Below are positions 23,440 to 31,429 of a stretch of DNA of 37,814 nucleotides, in pieces. Both the position numbers and the translations under genes were made by a program. The DNA comes from an uncultured Nitrospira sp. (GTDB lineage: Bacteria > Nitrospirota > Nitrospiria > Nitrospirales > Nitrospiraceae), in NCBI GenBank assembly GCA_946479785.1, contig CAMLHQ010000026.1:1-37814 (forward strand). The letters run 5' to 3'. Under the pieces are notes generated by a model. It was not told where the DNA came from. It saw nothing but the letters and a program-made list of their open reading frames with translations, and did no database searches. Within the stretch, counting starts at the first letter, position 1. Every line of letters starts with the position of its first letter.

Positions 23440-24924
23440 ATGCTGAACCGCATCTTCGGCTTGGAGACGGAATACGGCCTCCTCGTTCACCAAGACCGAC
23501 CTGACCATTCACCCACCTGGTTTGCTCACAAAATTCGTGATCATCTGTTTCATGTCCAGCGCCATGGTGTGCTGGACCTGCACCACCGTGGGCACGACGA
23601 GCCGCCCGGGAACGGAGGATTTCTCACGAATGCGGGACGCATCTATCTCGACATGGGGCATTTGGAATATGCCTCCCCGGAATGTCATTCCCTCACCGAT
23701 GTGGTGGCGACCGATCGCGCAGGAGATATGATCTTGCAGAAGACGATCCAAGACCTCTGCCTGGCCGATCAGGTCTCTTTGATCAAGAACAACGTGGATC
23801 ATGAAACGGATGCGACCTTCGGCTCACATGAAAACTATCTGGTATCGCGCCGCTTCCCGTTCACACGGCGGGGCCTTGCGCCGCTGGTGACGTTTCTGGT
23901 GACCAGGCAGATCTTCACGGGATCCGGCCGGGTGGGGGCGGCCAGTCCGCAAGATGCATGGATTCAGATGGATCGGTTGATTGTGCCCCGCGCGGCGATG
24001 GGCCACCATTCTGTTGGAGTGCAACTGCCGTTTCAGATTTCTCAGCGGGCCGACCATATCGTGAACGATTTTTTCGAATGGGTGCAGCAGAACCGGGCGA
24101 TCATCAACACGAGGGACGAGCCACTGGCCGACCCGAATCAATATCGGCGCATCCATTTATTGCTGGGCGATTCGAATATGGCGGAATATGCGACGGCGTT
24201 GAAGTTGGGAACGACAGGGCTCGTCTTACAGCTGATCGAAGAGGACAAAGTTCCTCACGATCTTGAGATCAATGAGCCGGTGGAGGCACTACAAGATATT
24301 TCCCAGGACCAGGATCGCCGGTGGATTGTGCAGCTGCAATCCGGAAAGACCATCTCGGCCATCGACATTCAAGAACAGTTTCTCGCTGCGGCGCAGGCTC
24401 ACTGCAAAGGACAAGATGAAGAAACGGACTGGGTCCTCGAGCAGTGGACCTCGGTCTTGGAAGATTTGCGTGGCGGATACGAGAAGCTGGTGGGGCGGGT
24501 GGATTGGGCTTCGAAACTGTGGCTGCTGGAGTCGTTCCGCGAAGCAGAACAGGTAGAATGGAACGATCCGATGCTGAAGAGTCTCGATTTAGAGTACCAC
24601 AATCTTCATCCGGAGAAAGGCCTGTACTATGGTCTCCTGGAGGAAGGCCGTGTGCCCCGGCTTACCACGGATAAGGCCATCGACCTGGCGACGGAACATC
24701 CTCCATACAACACGCGGGCGTTCGGACGGGGTGAACTTGTGAAACATCTGCTGGTCTGTGGGCTGCCTGCGGATCCTGATGATTCCAAGAAAGATGAACG
24801 TTTTTCCCCGTCCTATGTCATCAATTGGTCTATTTTTCAGCTGCGTGGTCATGTGCCGTTTCCTATGGCCGACCCCTTCAAAACCTATGTCCAGGAAATC
24901 CGATCGCATCTCGCAGGATGCTGA
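23440..24924 (+). CDS. pafA: Pup-protein ligase PafA
   Basis: ATG at 23440 follows the prcA stop by four bases (494 residues); upstream in-frame codons belong to prcA sequence. The family marks are FGLETEYG (6-13), Asp71 in IYLDMGHLEY (the expected base that activates target lysine), KNNVD, HENYLVSR and GDSNMAEYATALKLG. The short loop between the first strand and Asp71 and the GDSNM motif separate it from Dop. A C-terminal domain (about 430-490, DPFKTYVQEIR) matches PafA. It joins the Glu of deamidated Pup to substrate lysines using ATP. The last residues and stop codon lie in the left end of a palindromic repeat. Confidence 0.93.
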   Translation: MLNRIFGLETEYGLLVHQDRPDHSPTWFAHKIRDHLFHVQRHGVLDLHHRGHDEPPGNGGFLTNAGRIYLDMGHLEYASPECHSLTDVVATDRAGDMILQKTIQDLCLADQVSLIKNNVDHETDATFGSHENYLVSRRFPFTRRGLAPLVTFLVTRQIFTGSGRVGAASPQDAWIQMDRLIVPRAAMGHHSVGVQLPFQISQRADHIVNDFFEWVQQNRAIINTRDEPLADPNQYRRIHLLLGDSNMAEYATALKLGTTGLVLQLIEEDKVPHDLEINEPVEALQDISQDQDRRWIVQLQSGKTISAIDIQEQFLAAAQAHCKGQDEETDWVLEQWTSVLEDLRGGYEKLVGRVDWASKLWLLESFREAEQVEWNDPMLKSLDLEYHNLHPEKGLYYGLLEEGRVPRLTTDKAIDLATEHPPYNTRAFGRGELVKHLLVCGLPADPDDSKKDERFSPSYVINWSIFQLRGHVPFPMADPFKTYVQEIRSHLAGC

Positions 24925-25064
24925 AATAGTCGCTTGTTGTTCACCCGCCCGCGCGCCGGGACGCGCTTTTCATCAAGCACCGTGATCGCGTCACTCAGCG
25001 GTTCAACATATCAAAGCTGTATGGCTCACCTCCTCACACGCTAGGGCCTTGGCGAACGGGCTAT
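24914..25064. repeat. Palindromic intergenic repeat, diverged copy 2
   Basis: The left end CAGGATGCTGAAATAGTCG aligns with the left end of the 3941-4063 copy. Core GGTTCAACATATCAAAG (about 25000-25016) and GGCTCACCTCCTCACACG (25023-25040), then GGGCCTTGGCGAACGGG (25044-25060), align in order with the right half of copy 1 at about 75% identity by eye. The region between is altered, so this looks like an old, decaying copy. It supplies the pafA stop codon (24922-24924). Confidence 0.65.
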
Positions 25065-25178
25065 GCGAACTCCACCTTCTCTCTAACCTATTGATCCCTT
25101 ATGGGAAAATTCCTGGTGGTATGCTTATCTCTGGTTTAGTTGACACATCAATAATATACGGCTGACGGGAGGTCCAGT

Positions 25179-25640
25179 ATGACAGCACGGAAATGGATGA
25201 TGGAATATGGAGTGGCGATGATCCTGGCGGTGCTCTGTGCCGTGATCTTGGGGCACTTGCCGCTGTTCCGCGAGGCCACAATGGGAAAGCTTCACGCGTC
25301 TGATTTTGTCCAGTTCATCGGCTATGGAGGCGCCATCGTGCTGGCCTGGTTTGGCGCACGCCAATTGGCGGCCGACCCGCCGGAAGATTGGAAGTGGCTG
25401 GTGCCCTATCGGGTGTTGATCCTACCGGTGACGACGCTCGTGATTGTTGGGCTGGCTTACGACGTGCTGCTGTATGCCTGCGAGCCGTTTCTCAGCAAGT
25501 CGGGCAAGGAAACATACAACTGGGTCTTCGTCGTCACGCTCATCGCTTGCTGCGCATGGCTGATCGTAACCTGGGTGCAGAAATGCGCGCCACAGGTTGC
25601 GGCAATGGAATCGCGTCGCCTGAGAAAGCAGGCGGCATAA
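25179..25640 (+). CDS. Small hypothetical membrane protein
   Basis: This is a 153-residue protein with four hydrophobic segments (about 12-28, 44-60, 80-101 and 117-135) and short, positively charged ends (MTARKW; SRRLRKQAA). The good ribosome site GGGAGG and GC-balanced codons support real coding. No family is recognised. It follows the proteasome operon at 254 bp, separated by the repeat remnant, so it is probably its own transcription unit, ended by the hairpin at 25656-25684. Confidence 0.75.
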   Translation: MTARKWMMEYGVAMILAVLCAVILGHLPLFREATMGKLHASDFVQFIGYGGAIVLAWFGARQLAADPPEDWKWLVPYRVLILPVTTLVIVGLAYDVLLYACEPFLSKSGKETYNWVFVVTLIACCAWLIVTWVQKCAPQVAAMESRRLRKQAA

Positions 25641-25655
25641 ACTTTCCCCGCATTG

Positions 25656-25684
25656 CCGGTTGCCTCATGCTGTGAGGCAACCGG
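25656..25684. terminator. Bidirectional terminator-type hairpin
   Basis: A perfect 12-bp stem CCGGTTGCCTCA / TGAGGCAACCGG with loop TGCTG sits between convergent genes (15 bases after the membrane-protein stop and 7 before the YheT-type stop). No long T-tract follows on either strand. Confidence 0.7.
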
Positions 25685-25691
25685 ACTTCTG

Positions 25692-26684
25692 TTACAAACA
25701 ACCTGTCACAATCTCGACGATCCGGTTCTCCACCCAATAGCGGTCTTCATCCATCTGCCTAGTCTGAAAGAAGCCGCAATGACCGCCGTGTCTGGGAGCG
25801 ATAAGGCGGATGGACGGATTCCGTTGAATCGTTGGGGTAGCGAACATGGAGTAGGGGATGAAGGGATCGTCTTGAGCGGTGATGATCGACGTGGGCACGG
25901 CGATGGATTCCAGCACATGGCGGGCACCGGAACGGTTGTAGTAATCGGCGCCGCTGCGATACCCGCCGTCCGGCGCGGTGTAACGATCGTCGAATTCACT
26001 GATGCGCGTGATATCATCCAATCCCGCCAGGTCCCATTTGTCCGGCGAGAGCGCCGCCTTGCGCCGCAAGCGAGCCTTGAGACTTTTCAGAAAATGTTGG
26101 TGATACATCCAATTGCCCGGTCGCTCCAGTTCAATGACACATTGCGTCGGATCGATATTCGGGCATACGGCCACTGTACCGGCTAGCGCCGGTTCTGTGC
26201 GGTCGAGTTCACCGGTTGCCTTCAAAACCAAGTTGCCGCCCATCGAATACCCAACCAGCCAAATGCGGTCCAGCTGCTCGGTGGCAACTAAATCCTGTAT
26301 CACACGGCAGTAATCGCCGCTGAGGCCGCTGTTGTAGAGCGTCGGTGTCAGGTTTTCCGTCCCGCCGCACGTTCGCTGATTCATCCGAACGACATTCAGG
26401 CCGGCCTTAAAGGCCTTCGCAGTGATCCCGTGCATGTAATGCGACTCGCTGCAGCCTTCAAGGCCGTGTACCAACACCACAGTTTGGGCATTCCGACGAT
26501 GTTCCTGCCAGTGACAATAGCCTAAGATCTGCGTGTCAGGGCTTATAGCAAAGAGGCGAGGCTCGATGGGAAGGCCTGTCAGGAGCGAACCCCGGGACCA
26601 GTAGCGAGGCACCAATGTCATGAGGTGATGGTTACGAAGGAATGGAGGAGAGACGAACGGGGGAAAAGGTTTCACGTCATCCAT
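25692..26684 (-). CDS. YheT-type alpha/beta hydrolase
   Basis: ATG at 26684 gives 330 residues, normal for the YheT/ABHD1-3 group. A PFxPPFxxRNHHLMT-like N-terminus, VVLVHGLEG (about 69-77, oxyanion region), nucleophile elbow GYSMGGN with Ser147, acidic QDDPFIP and HGGHCGF with the catalytic His make a complete triad. These enzymes are carboxylesterases of poorly known substrate. The gene follows tRNA-Asn on the same strand, and the tRNA terminator reaches to within five bases of its start codon. It must therefore have weak read-through transcription or a promoter inside the tRNA region. Confidence 0.87.
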   Translation of the reverse strand: MDDVKPFPPFVSPPFLRNHHLMTLVPRYWSRGSLLTGLPIEPRLFAISPDTQILGYCHWQEHRRNAQTVVLVHGLEGCSESHYMHGITAKAFKAGLNVVRMNQRTCGGTENLTPTLYNSGLSGDYCRVIQDLVATEQLDRIWLVGYSMGGNLVLKATGELDRTEPALAGTVAVCPNIDPTQCVIELERPGNWMYHQHFLKSLKARLRRKAALSPDKWDLAGLDDITRISEFDDRYTAPDGGYRSGADYYNRSGARHVLESIAVPTSIITAQDDPFIPYSMFATPTIQRNPSIRLIAPRHGGHCGFFQTRQMDEDRYWVENRIVEIVTGCL

Positions 26685-26688
26685 CCTA

Positions 26689-26726
26689 AACAAAAACGGC
26701 CGTCGTTCCTACTACGAACAACGGCC
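26689..26726 (-). terminator. Intrinsic terminator of tRNA-Asn
   Basis: On the minus strand GGCCGTTGTTC (26726-26716) pairs with GAACGACGGCC (26708-26698), 11 bp with one G-U, loop of seven. GTTTTTGTTT follows. It lies 12 bases past the tRNA and just before the YheT-type start. Confidence 0.85.
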
Positions 26727-26738
26727 ATTCGACGGATG

Positions 26739-26814
26739 TGGCTCCCCGGGCAGGACTCGAACCTGCGACCAGCCGGTTAACAGCCGGCTGCTCTACCAAC
26801 TGAGCTACCGGGGA
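26739..26814 (-). tRNA. tRNA-Asn (GTT), CCA encoded
   Basis: The 76-base cloverleaf is complete: acceptor TCCCCGG/CCGGGGA, D-arm GCTC/GAGC, anticodon arm GCCGG-CTGTTAA-CCGGC with anticodon GTT, T-arm GCAGG-TTCGAGT-CCTGC, discriminator G, then CCA. It stands alone and reads on the minus strand. Confidence 0.97.
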
Positions 26815-26877
26815 ACGAGGGTTCAATTGGAAGAACACGCATTGTAGCAAATGTGTAAGGCAGAGGGGAACGCTTTT

Positions 26878-27147
26878 TTAGACGTCGAAGTCTTCCGTTT
26901 CATCCTCATCCGAGGAGGCGTCGGTATTGCCTTCGGCTAATGCCGCATAATGCTTGGCCCAAGTCAGATAGAGGTTGCCGCTGTCACGCATGGTGTCTGC
27001 GGCTTTCACGAGTTTGTCGACAAGTTCAGGGTCTTTGCCGCTGGCTTGGATGACAGCAGCTCGTCGTTCGATCGCCTTGGGGTATTCGTTAATCAGGCCG
27101 GCGATTTCCTTTAGGAGTTCGTTGATGACGTTGTCTTCGCTTTCCAT
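26878..27147 (-). CDS. Small acidic hypothetical protein
   Basis: ATG at 27147 gives 89 residues; further upstream the frame runs through the terminator at 27175-27200, so longer versions are rejected. The body is predicted helical (INELLKEIAGLINEYPKAIERR) and the tail is very acidic (SSDEDETEDFDV). GAGG lies about 8 bases upstream. I do not recognise a family. It follows the oxidoreductase operon after its terminator, so it may be expressed from read-through or a separate weak promoter. Confidence 0.6.
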   Translation of the reverse strand: MESEDNVINELLKEIAGLINEYPKAIERRAAVIQASGKDPELVDKLVKAADTMRDSGNLYLTWAKHYAALAEGNTDASSDEDETEDFDV

Positions 27148-27170
27148 TGAGTGCCTCTTCCAGACCAACA

Positions 27171-27200
27171 AAAAACCCCATAGCGCGAGCGCTATGGGGT
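27171..27200 (-). terminator. Strong intrinsic terminator of the 2-oxoacid:ferredoxin oxidoreductase operon
   Basis: Perfect 12-bp stem ACCCCATAGCGC / GCGCTATGGGGT with a two-base centre. On the minus strand TTTTTGTTGG follows. It lies 24 bases after the ferredoxin stop. Confidence 0.88.
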
Positions 27201-27223
27201 TGTGCAATGCAATGCGAGCCCGG

Positions 27224-27502
27224 TTAACCTTGGTAGGCTTGTCCGAGGGCTGCGGATTCTCCCTTTTTGGACATGAGCTGTCCGGTGGCGCTGACGGCTT
27301 GCATGACGATGGCCTCATGTTTGGCCGCGTTGCAGACGACCACGCAGAGTTCGCAGCCTTTGCAGCGATCGATGTTTACTTCCGCGACCATCTTGGCGGA
27401 GTTCAGGTCGAGGCAGTTTGCCTCGGGGCAATACATGATGCACAACCGACAGCCCTTCTTGGCCGTGCACTTTTCGTCAATGACTTGTGCGACGTTATAC
27501 AT
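27224..27502 (-). CDS. 2x[4Fe-4S] ferredoxin-type subunit of 2-oxoacid:ferredoxin oxidoreductase
   Basis: The protein has 92 residues with two cysteine clusters, CTAKKGCRLCIMYCP (Cys12-Cys26 region) and CKGCELCVVVCN, each able to hold one [4Fe-4S] centre. A helical tail follows. In multi-subunit oxidoreductases of this kind this is the delta (PorD-like) subunit that passes electrons between the thiamine centre and soluble ferredoxin. It is the last gene of the operon, 18 bases after the gamma gene and directly before the terminator. Confidence 0.9.
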   Translation of the reverse strand: MYNVAQVIDEKCTAKKGCRLCIMYCPEANCLDLNSAKMVAEVNIDRCKGCELCVVVCNAAKHEAIVMQAVSATGQLMSKKGESAALGQAYQG

Positions 27503-27520
27503 GCAACCTTGTTCCTTTTC

Positions 27521-28228
27521 TTACGCGGCGACGGCCGGATTGCCGACCTGCAGCTCAATCTTGTTCTTTTCGGCCCACTCGCTGGCGATCTCGTAGGCCC
27601 GCTTCACAGTCGCGAGGTTTTTGGCTAACAGCATTTCTTTCTTGGCAAACTTCTTCTTAATGGCTTCGTCGAGAGAAGCCGTACCGCCCGATGCGACGAA
27701 CTTCTTGCCGAACCGCTCTTGTAACGCGCCATCGAGGGCTTCCATCGAGACGCATTTCGTAATGCCCGCTACCGACCCAATCATGGCCATGTTCGTCGAC
27801 AACTCGGTGCCGGCGACTTCGATTGCGAGCTCAGTGCCTGCAATGTAGAACACGGCCACGTTCAAATCCTTCAGCCGTTGGACGTCTTCTTCCGAGAGAA
27901 GAGGTTGAGCGGAATTGATAACGACGACACCGCCCTCTTTCACACCGGAGTAAAACGGCATCGTATAACTCTTTCCCATCGTAATGACCTGGGGGTGAAA
28001 AACTTGAATCACGTCAGGGAACACTAGTTCGCCGCGGTCGTAAATCCGTTCGATGCCGATGCGGCAATAGCTCTCGGCCGGCGCCATTCGCTTTTCGGCG
28101 CCGAAGAACGGATTGGAAATGGAGAATTTGCCGTCCCGGTTGGCAGCCATGGCCAAAACGTGCGCCGCAGTGACCGCGCCTTGCCCGCCCAAGCCAGACA
28201 TCCGGATGTTCAGTCTCTTCTTAATCAT
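27521..28228 (-). CDS. 2-oxoacid:ferredoxin oxidoreductase, gamma subunit
   Basis: The 235-residue protein opens with RMSGLGGQGAVTAAHVLA, the usual glycine-rich start of the gamma domain, and continues with NPFFGAEKRMAPAESYCRI, the family's substrate-contact region. The last 80 residues are helical and charged, longer than in simple gamma subunits. It joins the alpha and beta subunits in the thiamine-dependent complex. Spacing of 18 bases on each side shows tight co-transcription. Confidence 0.9.
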   Translation of the reverse strand: MIKKRLNIRMSGLGGQGAVTAAHVLAMAANRDGKFSISNPFFGAEKRMAPAESYCRIGIERIYDRGELVFPDVIQVFHPQVITMGKSYTMPFYSGVKEGGVVVINSAQPLLSEEDVQRLKDLNVAVFYIAGTELAIEVAGTELSTNMAMIGSVAGITKCVSMEALDGALQERFGKKFVASGGTASLDEAIKKKFAKKEMLLAKNLATVKRAYEIASEWAEKNKIELQVGNPAVAA

Positions 28229-28246
28229 GAGTAGCCTCCGGTTTTT

Positions 28247-29149
28247 CTAGGCCTGTCCCGCAAGTTGCTTGGCGGCGGCTTTCCGTTCTTTGTCCTTTGC
28301 GGCAAGTTCGGCTAGCAATTGCTTGGCGGGCTCGCTGATATATTCCTTGTACGCGAACCGCTCGGTCGGCTTCTCTGAATCGCGCATTTCCTGAAGCCCT
28401 TCCATGCTGTTCTTCCCGATCTCGAGGATACACGGCGTGTAGAGCTGCAGATAGGTCGGGCCGATTTCCCGGGCGATGTGCACCGCGTTGCGAATAACCT
28501 TCTCGACGAGCGACGGTTTGCTGACCGTGCAATTCACAACATAATGACAGCCGGACTCCCGGGCGATCTCAGGGAGCCGGACCTTGTCGAAGAGCTTGCC
28601 GACGGGCGCCATTTTAGCGACGAAACCCTTCTGCATAAGTCCGCTCTCCTGTCCTCCGGTATTGGCATAGAGCTCGTTGTCGAAGCAGATGGTCGTGAAT
28701 TTTTCCTGACGGAACCAGGCTTGGAGCGTCATGTCGAGGCCGATGTCGACAGTTGCGCCGTCGCCGGCGAGGACCACGACGTCTTTGACGCGGCCGGGGA
28801 ACCGAACGCTCAGAGCCCGCTTGAGGCCTGATGCGATCGCATTCTGATTCCCGAACAGCGAGTGGATGTTGTGAACCGCGACCATCGGAAACACCAAACT
28901 GGTACAGCCGGTGGATCCGACCATGACGGTGTCTTCCGGATTCGGCAACGAGGCCAAAATGTAGCGGAAAGCCATTGATTCCGGGCAGCCGGCGCAGAGC
29001 GAATGCTGCTCGATAAGCTCTTTGGACGAGCCGATATCTTTCCAGCCGCGATCTTCCTTGCCGTAGGTCGCACTCTTCACGAGGTCCTGGTAGTCCGACG
29101 GCATGATGTCGTAAAGGTCTTCAGAAATCTTGATTTTTTCTTTGCTCAT
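28247..29149 (-). CDS. 2-oxoacid:ferredoxin oxidoreductase, beta (thiamine diphosphate) subunit
   Basis: ATG at 29149 behind GAGGAGG gives 300 residues; earlier in-frame codons are non-coding. LCAGCPES near residue 54 is the start of the beta domain with its cluster-binding cysteines. GDGATVDIG with the downstream NELYANTGGQ is the thiamine-diphosphate/Mg motif. It carries the cofactor that forms or splits the carbon-carbon bond. In an organism fixing CO2 by the reductive TCA cycle the reaction would be carboxylation of acetyl-CoA or succinyl-CoA; which of the two cannot be read from sequence by eye. Confidence 0.92.
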   Translation of the reverse strand: MSKEKIKISEDLYDIMPSDYQDLVKSATYGKEDRGWKDIGSSKELIEQHSLCAGCPESMAFRYILASLPNPEDTVMVGSTGCTSLVFPMVAVHNIHSLFGNQNAIASGLKRALSVRFPGRVKDVVVLAGDGATVDIGLDMTLQAWFRQEKFTTICFDNELYANTGGQESGLMQKGFVAKMAPVGKLFDKVRLPEIARESGCHYVVNCTVSKPSLVEKVIRNAVHIAREIGPTYLQLYTPCILEIGKNSMEGLQEMRDSEKPTERFAYKEYISEPAKQLLAELAAKDKERKAAAKQLAGQA

Positions 29150-29206
29150 AATTAAGGCCTCCTCAGTTTCGCTCGCGGGAGCGAACAGGTTCAAAATATG
29201 TGCTGC

Positions 29207-30418
29207 TCAGCTTCCACGACCGGCCAGGGAGAGAGTCTTCATTCCGAGGGCCGTCTTGATTTCCTGTACGATAATCTCCGGCGGCATGGTCATGCCTCCG
29301 CAGACATGCGGGCCTGCATGCACCCGATGATGATTGGGAATGGTGGCTTTGATCTCCTTCGCCAGCCAGCCGGTCACGTTGAACTCCGGCACGAAGATGT
29401 GCTTCGCATTCTTGGTGGCATCTCGGATTTCTTCCTCCGGCCACGGGCGGAGCGTTTTAACCTTCACGAGTCCGCAGCGAATGCCTTCGTCTTCCAGCAA
29501 TCGAATCGCTTCTCGTCCTTGTGACACGGCGGTGCCGGATGCCACGATCATGATATCCGCGTCAGTGTTCTCGGTATCGATTAAGCCATTCAGCCACTTG
29601 ATCGTGTGCTTACGCGAGCGTTCGATAGCCGCCCAAATTTCCTGTTGCCAGCTGGCATGCGTTGCGTAGCTGATGTAGTTGCTCTTCATGACAAACGGGT
29701 CGCGCATCATACGGACCGGCGGGCATTCCATGTCCATACAGGGAACCGGTGAGCGATAGGGATCGTACGGCGGCAAGCACATGTCGGCCGGCGTCAGGTT
29801 GACGACGTCCTTTGTATGAGTGACGAAGAATCCATCACAACAGAGTGCAAGCGGCAAGTGCACGTCCGGCTCCTCCGAGACCATGTAGCCCTTGAGAATC
29901 CAATCGAAGAAGTCTTGGGCTGTTTCCGCGTGCCAGACCAACATACCGGTATTCAGCAGATAGGCGATTTCCAGCGTGTCCGGCTGGATCGACAACGGCG
30001 AATTGATGCCGCGGCACGTGACGATCATTTGGATCGGTAAGCGCGCACCAGCCCACATGGGGAAATTTTCCATGGCGCGCATCGTGCCAGGCCCTGCGGT
30101 CGTCGTGAACACGCGGGCGCCACCGAATGCGGCCCCTGCGCATTGCGACATCACGGCGAATTCGCTCTCGCCACGGAAGTAATCACCGATATAACCTTCG
30201 GCAAACAACTCTCCGATGAGTGCGGCGGCTTCGCTTTGCGGCGTGATTGGATACGCAATCATGACGTCGCAGCTGGCCCGTCGAAGGGCTTCCTTGATGA
30301 CCTCGCTGCCTGTATAGAACGAGGGGGTGCGTGGTGCTTCGTGCATCATCTTCCAGGTATCAGTAAAGATCTGTCCTTTTTTATTTTGTGTCCCGATAAC
30401 TGAATGTGTGTCTGCCAT
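29207..30418 (-). CDS. 2-oxoacid:ferredoxin oxidoreductase, alpha subunit
   Basis: The 403-residue protein has the pyrimidine-binding domain with IAYPITPQSEAA (about 55-66), a region contacting thiamine and the 2-oxoacid, then the TTTAGPGTMRAMEN block and a C-terminal transketolase-like domain (ADIMIVASGTAVSQGREA). AAAGGAGG precedes ATG at 30418. Length and build match alpha subunits of pyruvate or 2-oxoglutarate oxidoreductases with separate gamma and delta chains. It is followed after 57 bases by the beta gene. Confidence 0.92.
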   Translation of the reverse strand: MADTHSVIGTQNKKGQIFTDTWKMMHEAPRTPSFYTGSEVIKEALRRASCDVMIAYPITPQSEAAALIGELFAEGYIGDYFRGESEFAVMSQCAGAAFGGARVFTTTAGPGTMRAMENFPMWAGARLPIQMIVTCRGINSPLSIQPDTLEIAYLLNTGMLVWHAETAQDFFDWILKGYMVSEEPDVHLPLALCCDGFFVTHTKDVVNLTPADMCLPPYDPYRSPVPCMDMECPPVRMMRDPFVMKSNYISYATHASWQQEIWAAIERSRKHTIKWLNGLIDTENTDADIMIVASGTAVSQGREAIRLLEDEGIRCGLVKVKTLRPWPEEEIRDATKNAKHIFVPEFNVTGWLAKEIKATIPNHHRVHAGPHVCGGMTMPPEIIVQEIKTALGMKTLSLAGRGS

Positions 30419-30458
30419 GGACCCAGCCTCCTTTCACTCGCCTCGATCCTCCGGCTCC

Positions 30459-31094
30459 CTAGCTAGAGGCTCCGTTCTTGGTTGTAGCCAGCCTTGGCTG
30501 AACTGTCCCTTTTAATCGTTTGACCGTGTCAGCCAATTTCATGATCTTTTCAACCGATGCGTCGCGGAATGAGAGCATTGCGTCTTCATGGCCGGCTTGC
30601 GCGCACATGGCAATCGTGTAACACGACGTGCCGCCGCGAATAATCTTCAGCGACAGGTTCGCCTGATGACAATGCACACCGACGAACATGCAGCAATCGA
30701 TCTTGTTGTGCCAGATAGTCAGATTCGGATGGTTGGGATTGATTTCCACTTCGGGGTTGATCTTGGGATATTTCGGCCGATAGTCCGGCATCGGAATCAG
30801 CATAGGCTTTTGGCCCGGCTGCACACATTCCTTCAGCGTGTTGTAGAGGTGGCGAATGGCCGTGGCCTTTTTCGCGGCTTTTTCGTTCCAGGCCCAAAGC
30901 ACGAGCGGGCCGGGGAAAATCGTGGGCACCTTGGCCATCAAGAATTGACGCGCGGCTTCTTCGTATGCCTTTTCTTCCGACACGATGACGCCATTGATGT
31001 GAGCCTCTCCCGGATTCGGGAGGTAGATACCCATGGAAGCGGCTGCGGGGGGAAGAAAATGTTCTGGTCCTGGAAGCACGCGATATTGACTCAT
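30459..31094 (-). CDS. Accessory (epsilon-type) subunit of the oxidoreductase operon
   Basis: This 211-residue, cysteine-containing protein has no catalytic motif that I recognise. Features include SEEKAYEEAARQFLMAKVPTIF, a region around DCCMFVGVHCHQANLSLKIIRGG (Cys and His residues) and a helical end. Its place at the head of the operon, 40 bases before alpha, resembles the fifth subunit (ForE/PorE) reported in Hydrogenobacter-type five-subunit enzymes. Databases often call such proteins CO dehydrogenase beta-subunit-like; the GVHCHQAN segment resembles that fold. The function is inferred from position. Confidence 0.65.
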   Translation of the reverse strand: MSQYRVLPGPEHFLPPAAASMGIYLPNPGEAHINGVIVSEEKAYEEAARQFLMAKVPTIFPGPLVLWAWNEKAAKKATAIRHLYNTLKECVQPGQKPMLIPMPDYRPKYPKINPEVEINPNHPNLTIWHNKIDCCMFVGVHCHQANLSLKIIRGGTSCYTIAMCAQAGHEDAMLSFRDASVEKIMKLADTVKRLKGTVQPRLATTKNGASS

Positions 31095-31429
31095 TACGGC
31101 CTACACTCCGCGTATGGGGTTAACGAACTGAGAACGTCAATTTTTCAACTAAGTCGATCTGTCAACAATCTAAGCTTTTCACGGGATCTCTGCAACCTCG
31201 CAGAAGGCCCAATGTGGGGAAATAATGGGCTATCGGACAAGAGCGACTTAGGCCTTTTGTCCTAATGCGCGGGACGCCTGCCGTGCCCGCCTTAATACAA
31301 TTAATTCATAATAATTATAGGAGTCCCGGTTCCGTGAAGTCAAACAGACTTCCGTAGGGGGAACGCGGTCACATCAGAAGGAGATCGCTCGAAAAGCTAT
31401 GATATTAGAGGAATTTAGACGACTCTTGA
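31095..31429. other. 335-bp intergenic region upstream of the oxidoreductase operon
   Basis: No gene is supported. The region must hold the promoter of the oxidoreductase operon on the minus strand; TTGCAG-N17-TAGATT (about 31195-31167) is one candidate, but other pairings are similar. An AT-rich stretch lies at 31290-31320, and a nested hairpin at 31329-31364. The downstream TPR gene ends at 31430. Confidence 0.5.
31329..31364. other. Nested hairpin of unknown role
   Basis: GAAGTC (31336-31341) and GACTTC (31347-31352) pair around loop AAACA. GTTCC (31329-31333) and GGAAC (31360-31364) can close an outer stem with an uneven internal loop. There is no T-tract on either side. It could be the end of the TPR transcript unit or part of a small RNA. 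Confidence 0.35.

Noticed and set aside
20124..24924. Dop and PafA as a recent tandem duplication or a pseudogene pair
   Set aside because: They share fold motifs, but each has its own diagnostic residues (Dop loop and GDANM, against GDSNM and the PafA C-terminal domain), and both frames are intact.
25137..25165. TTGACA before the small membrane protein as a promoter
   Set aside because: TTGACA occurs, but the only TATA-like hexamer (ATATAC) follows after 8 bases, far too close for sigma70.
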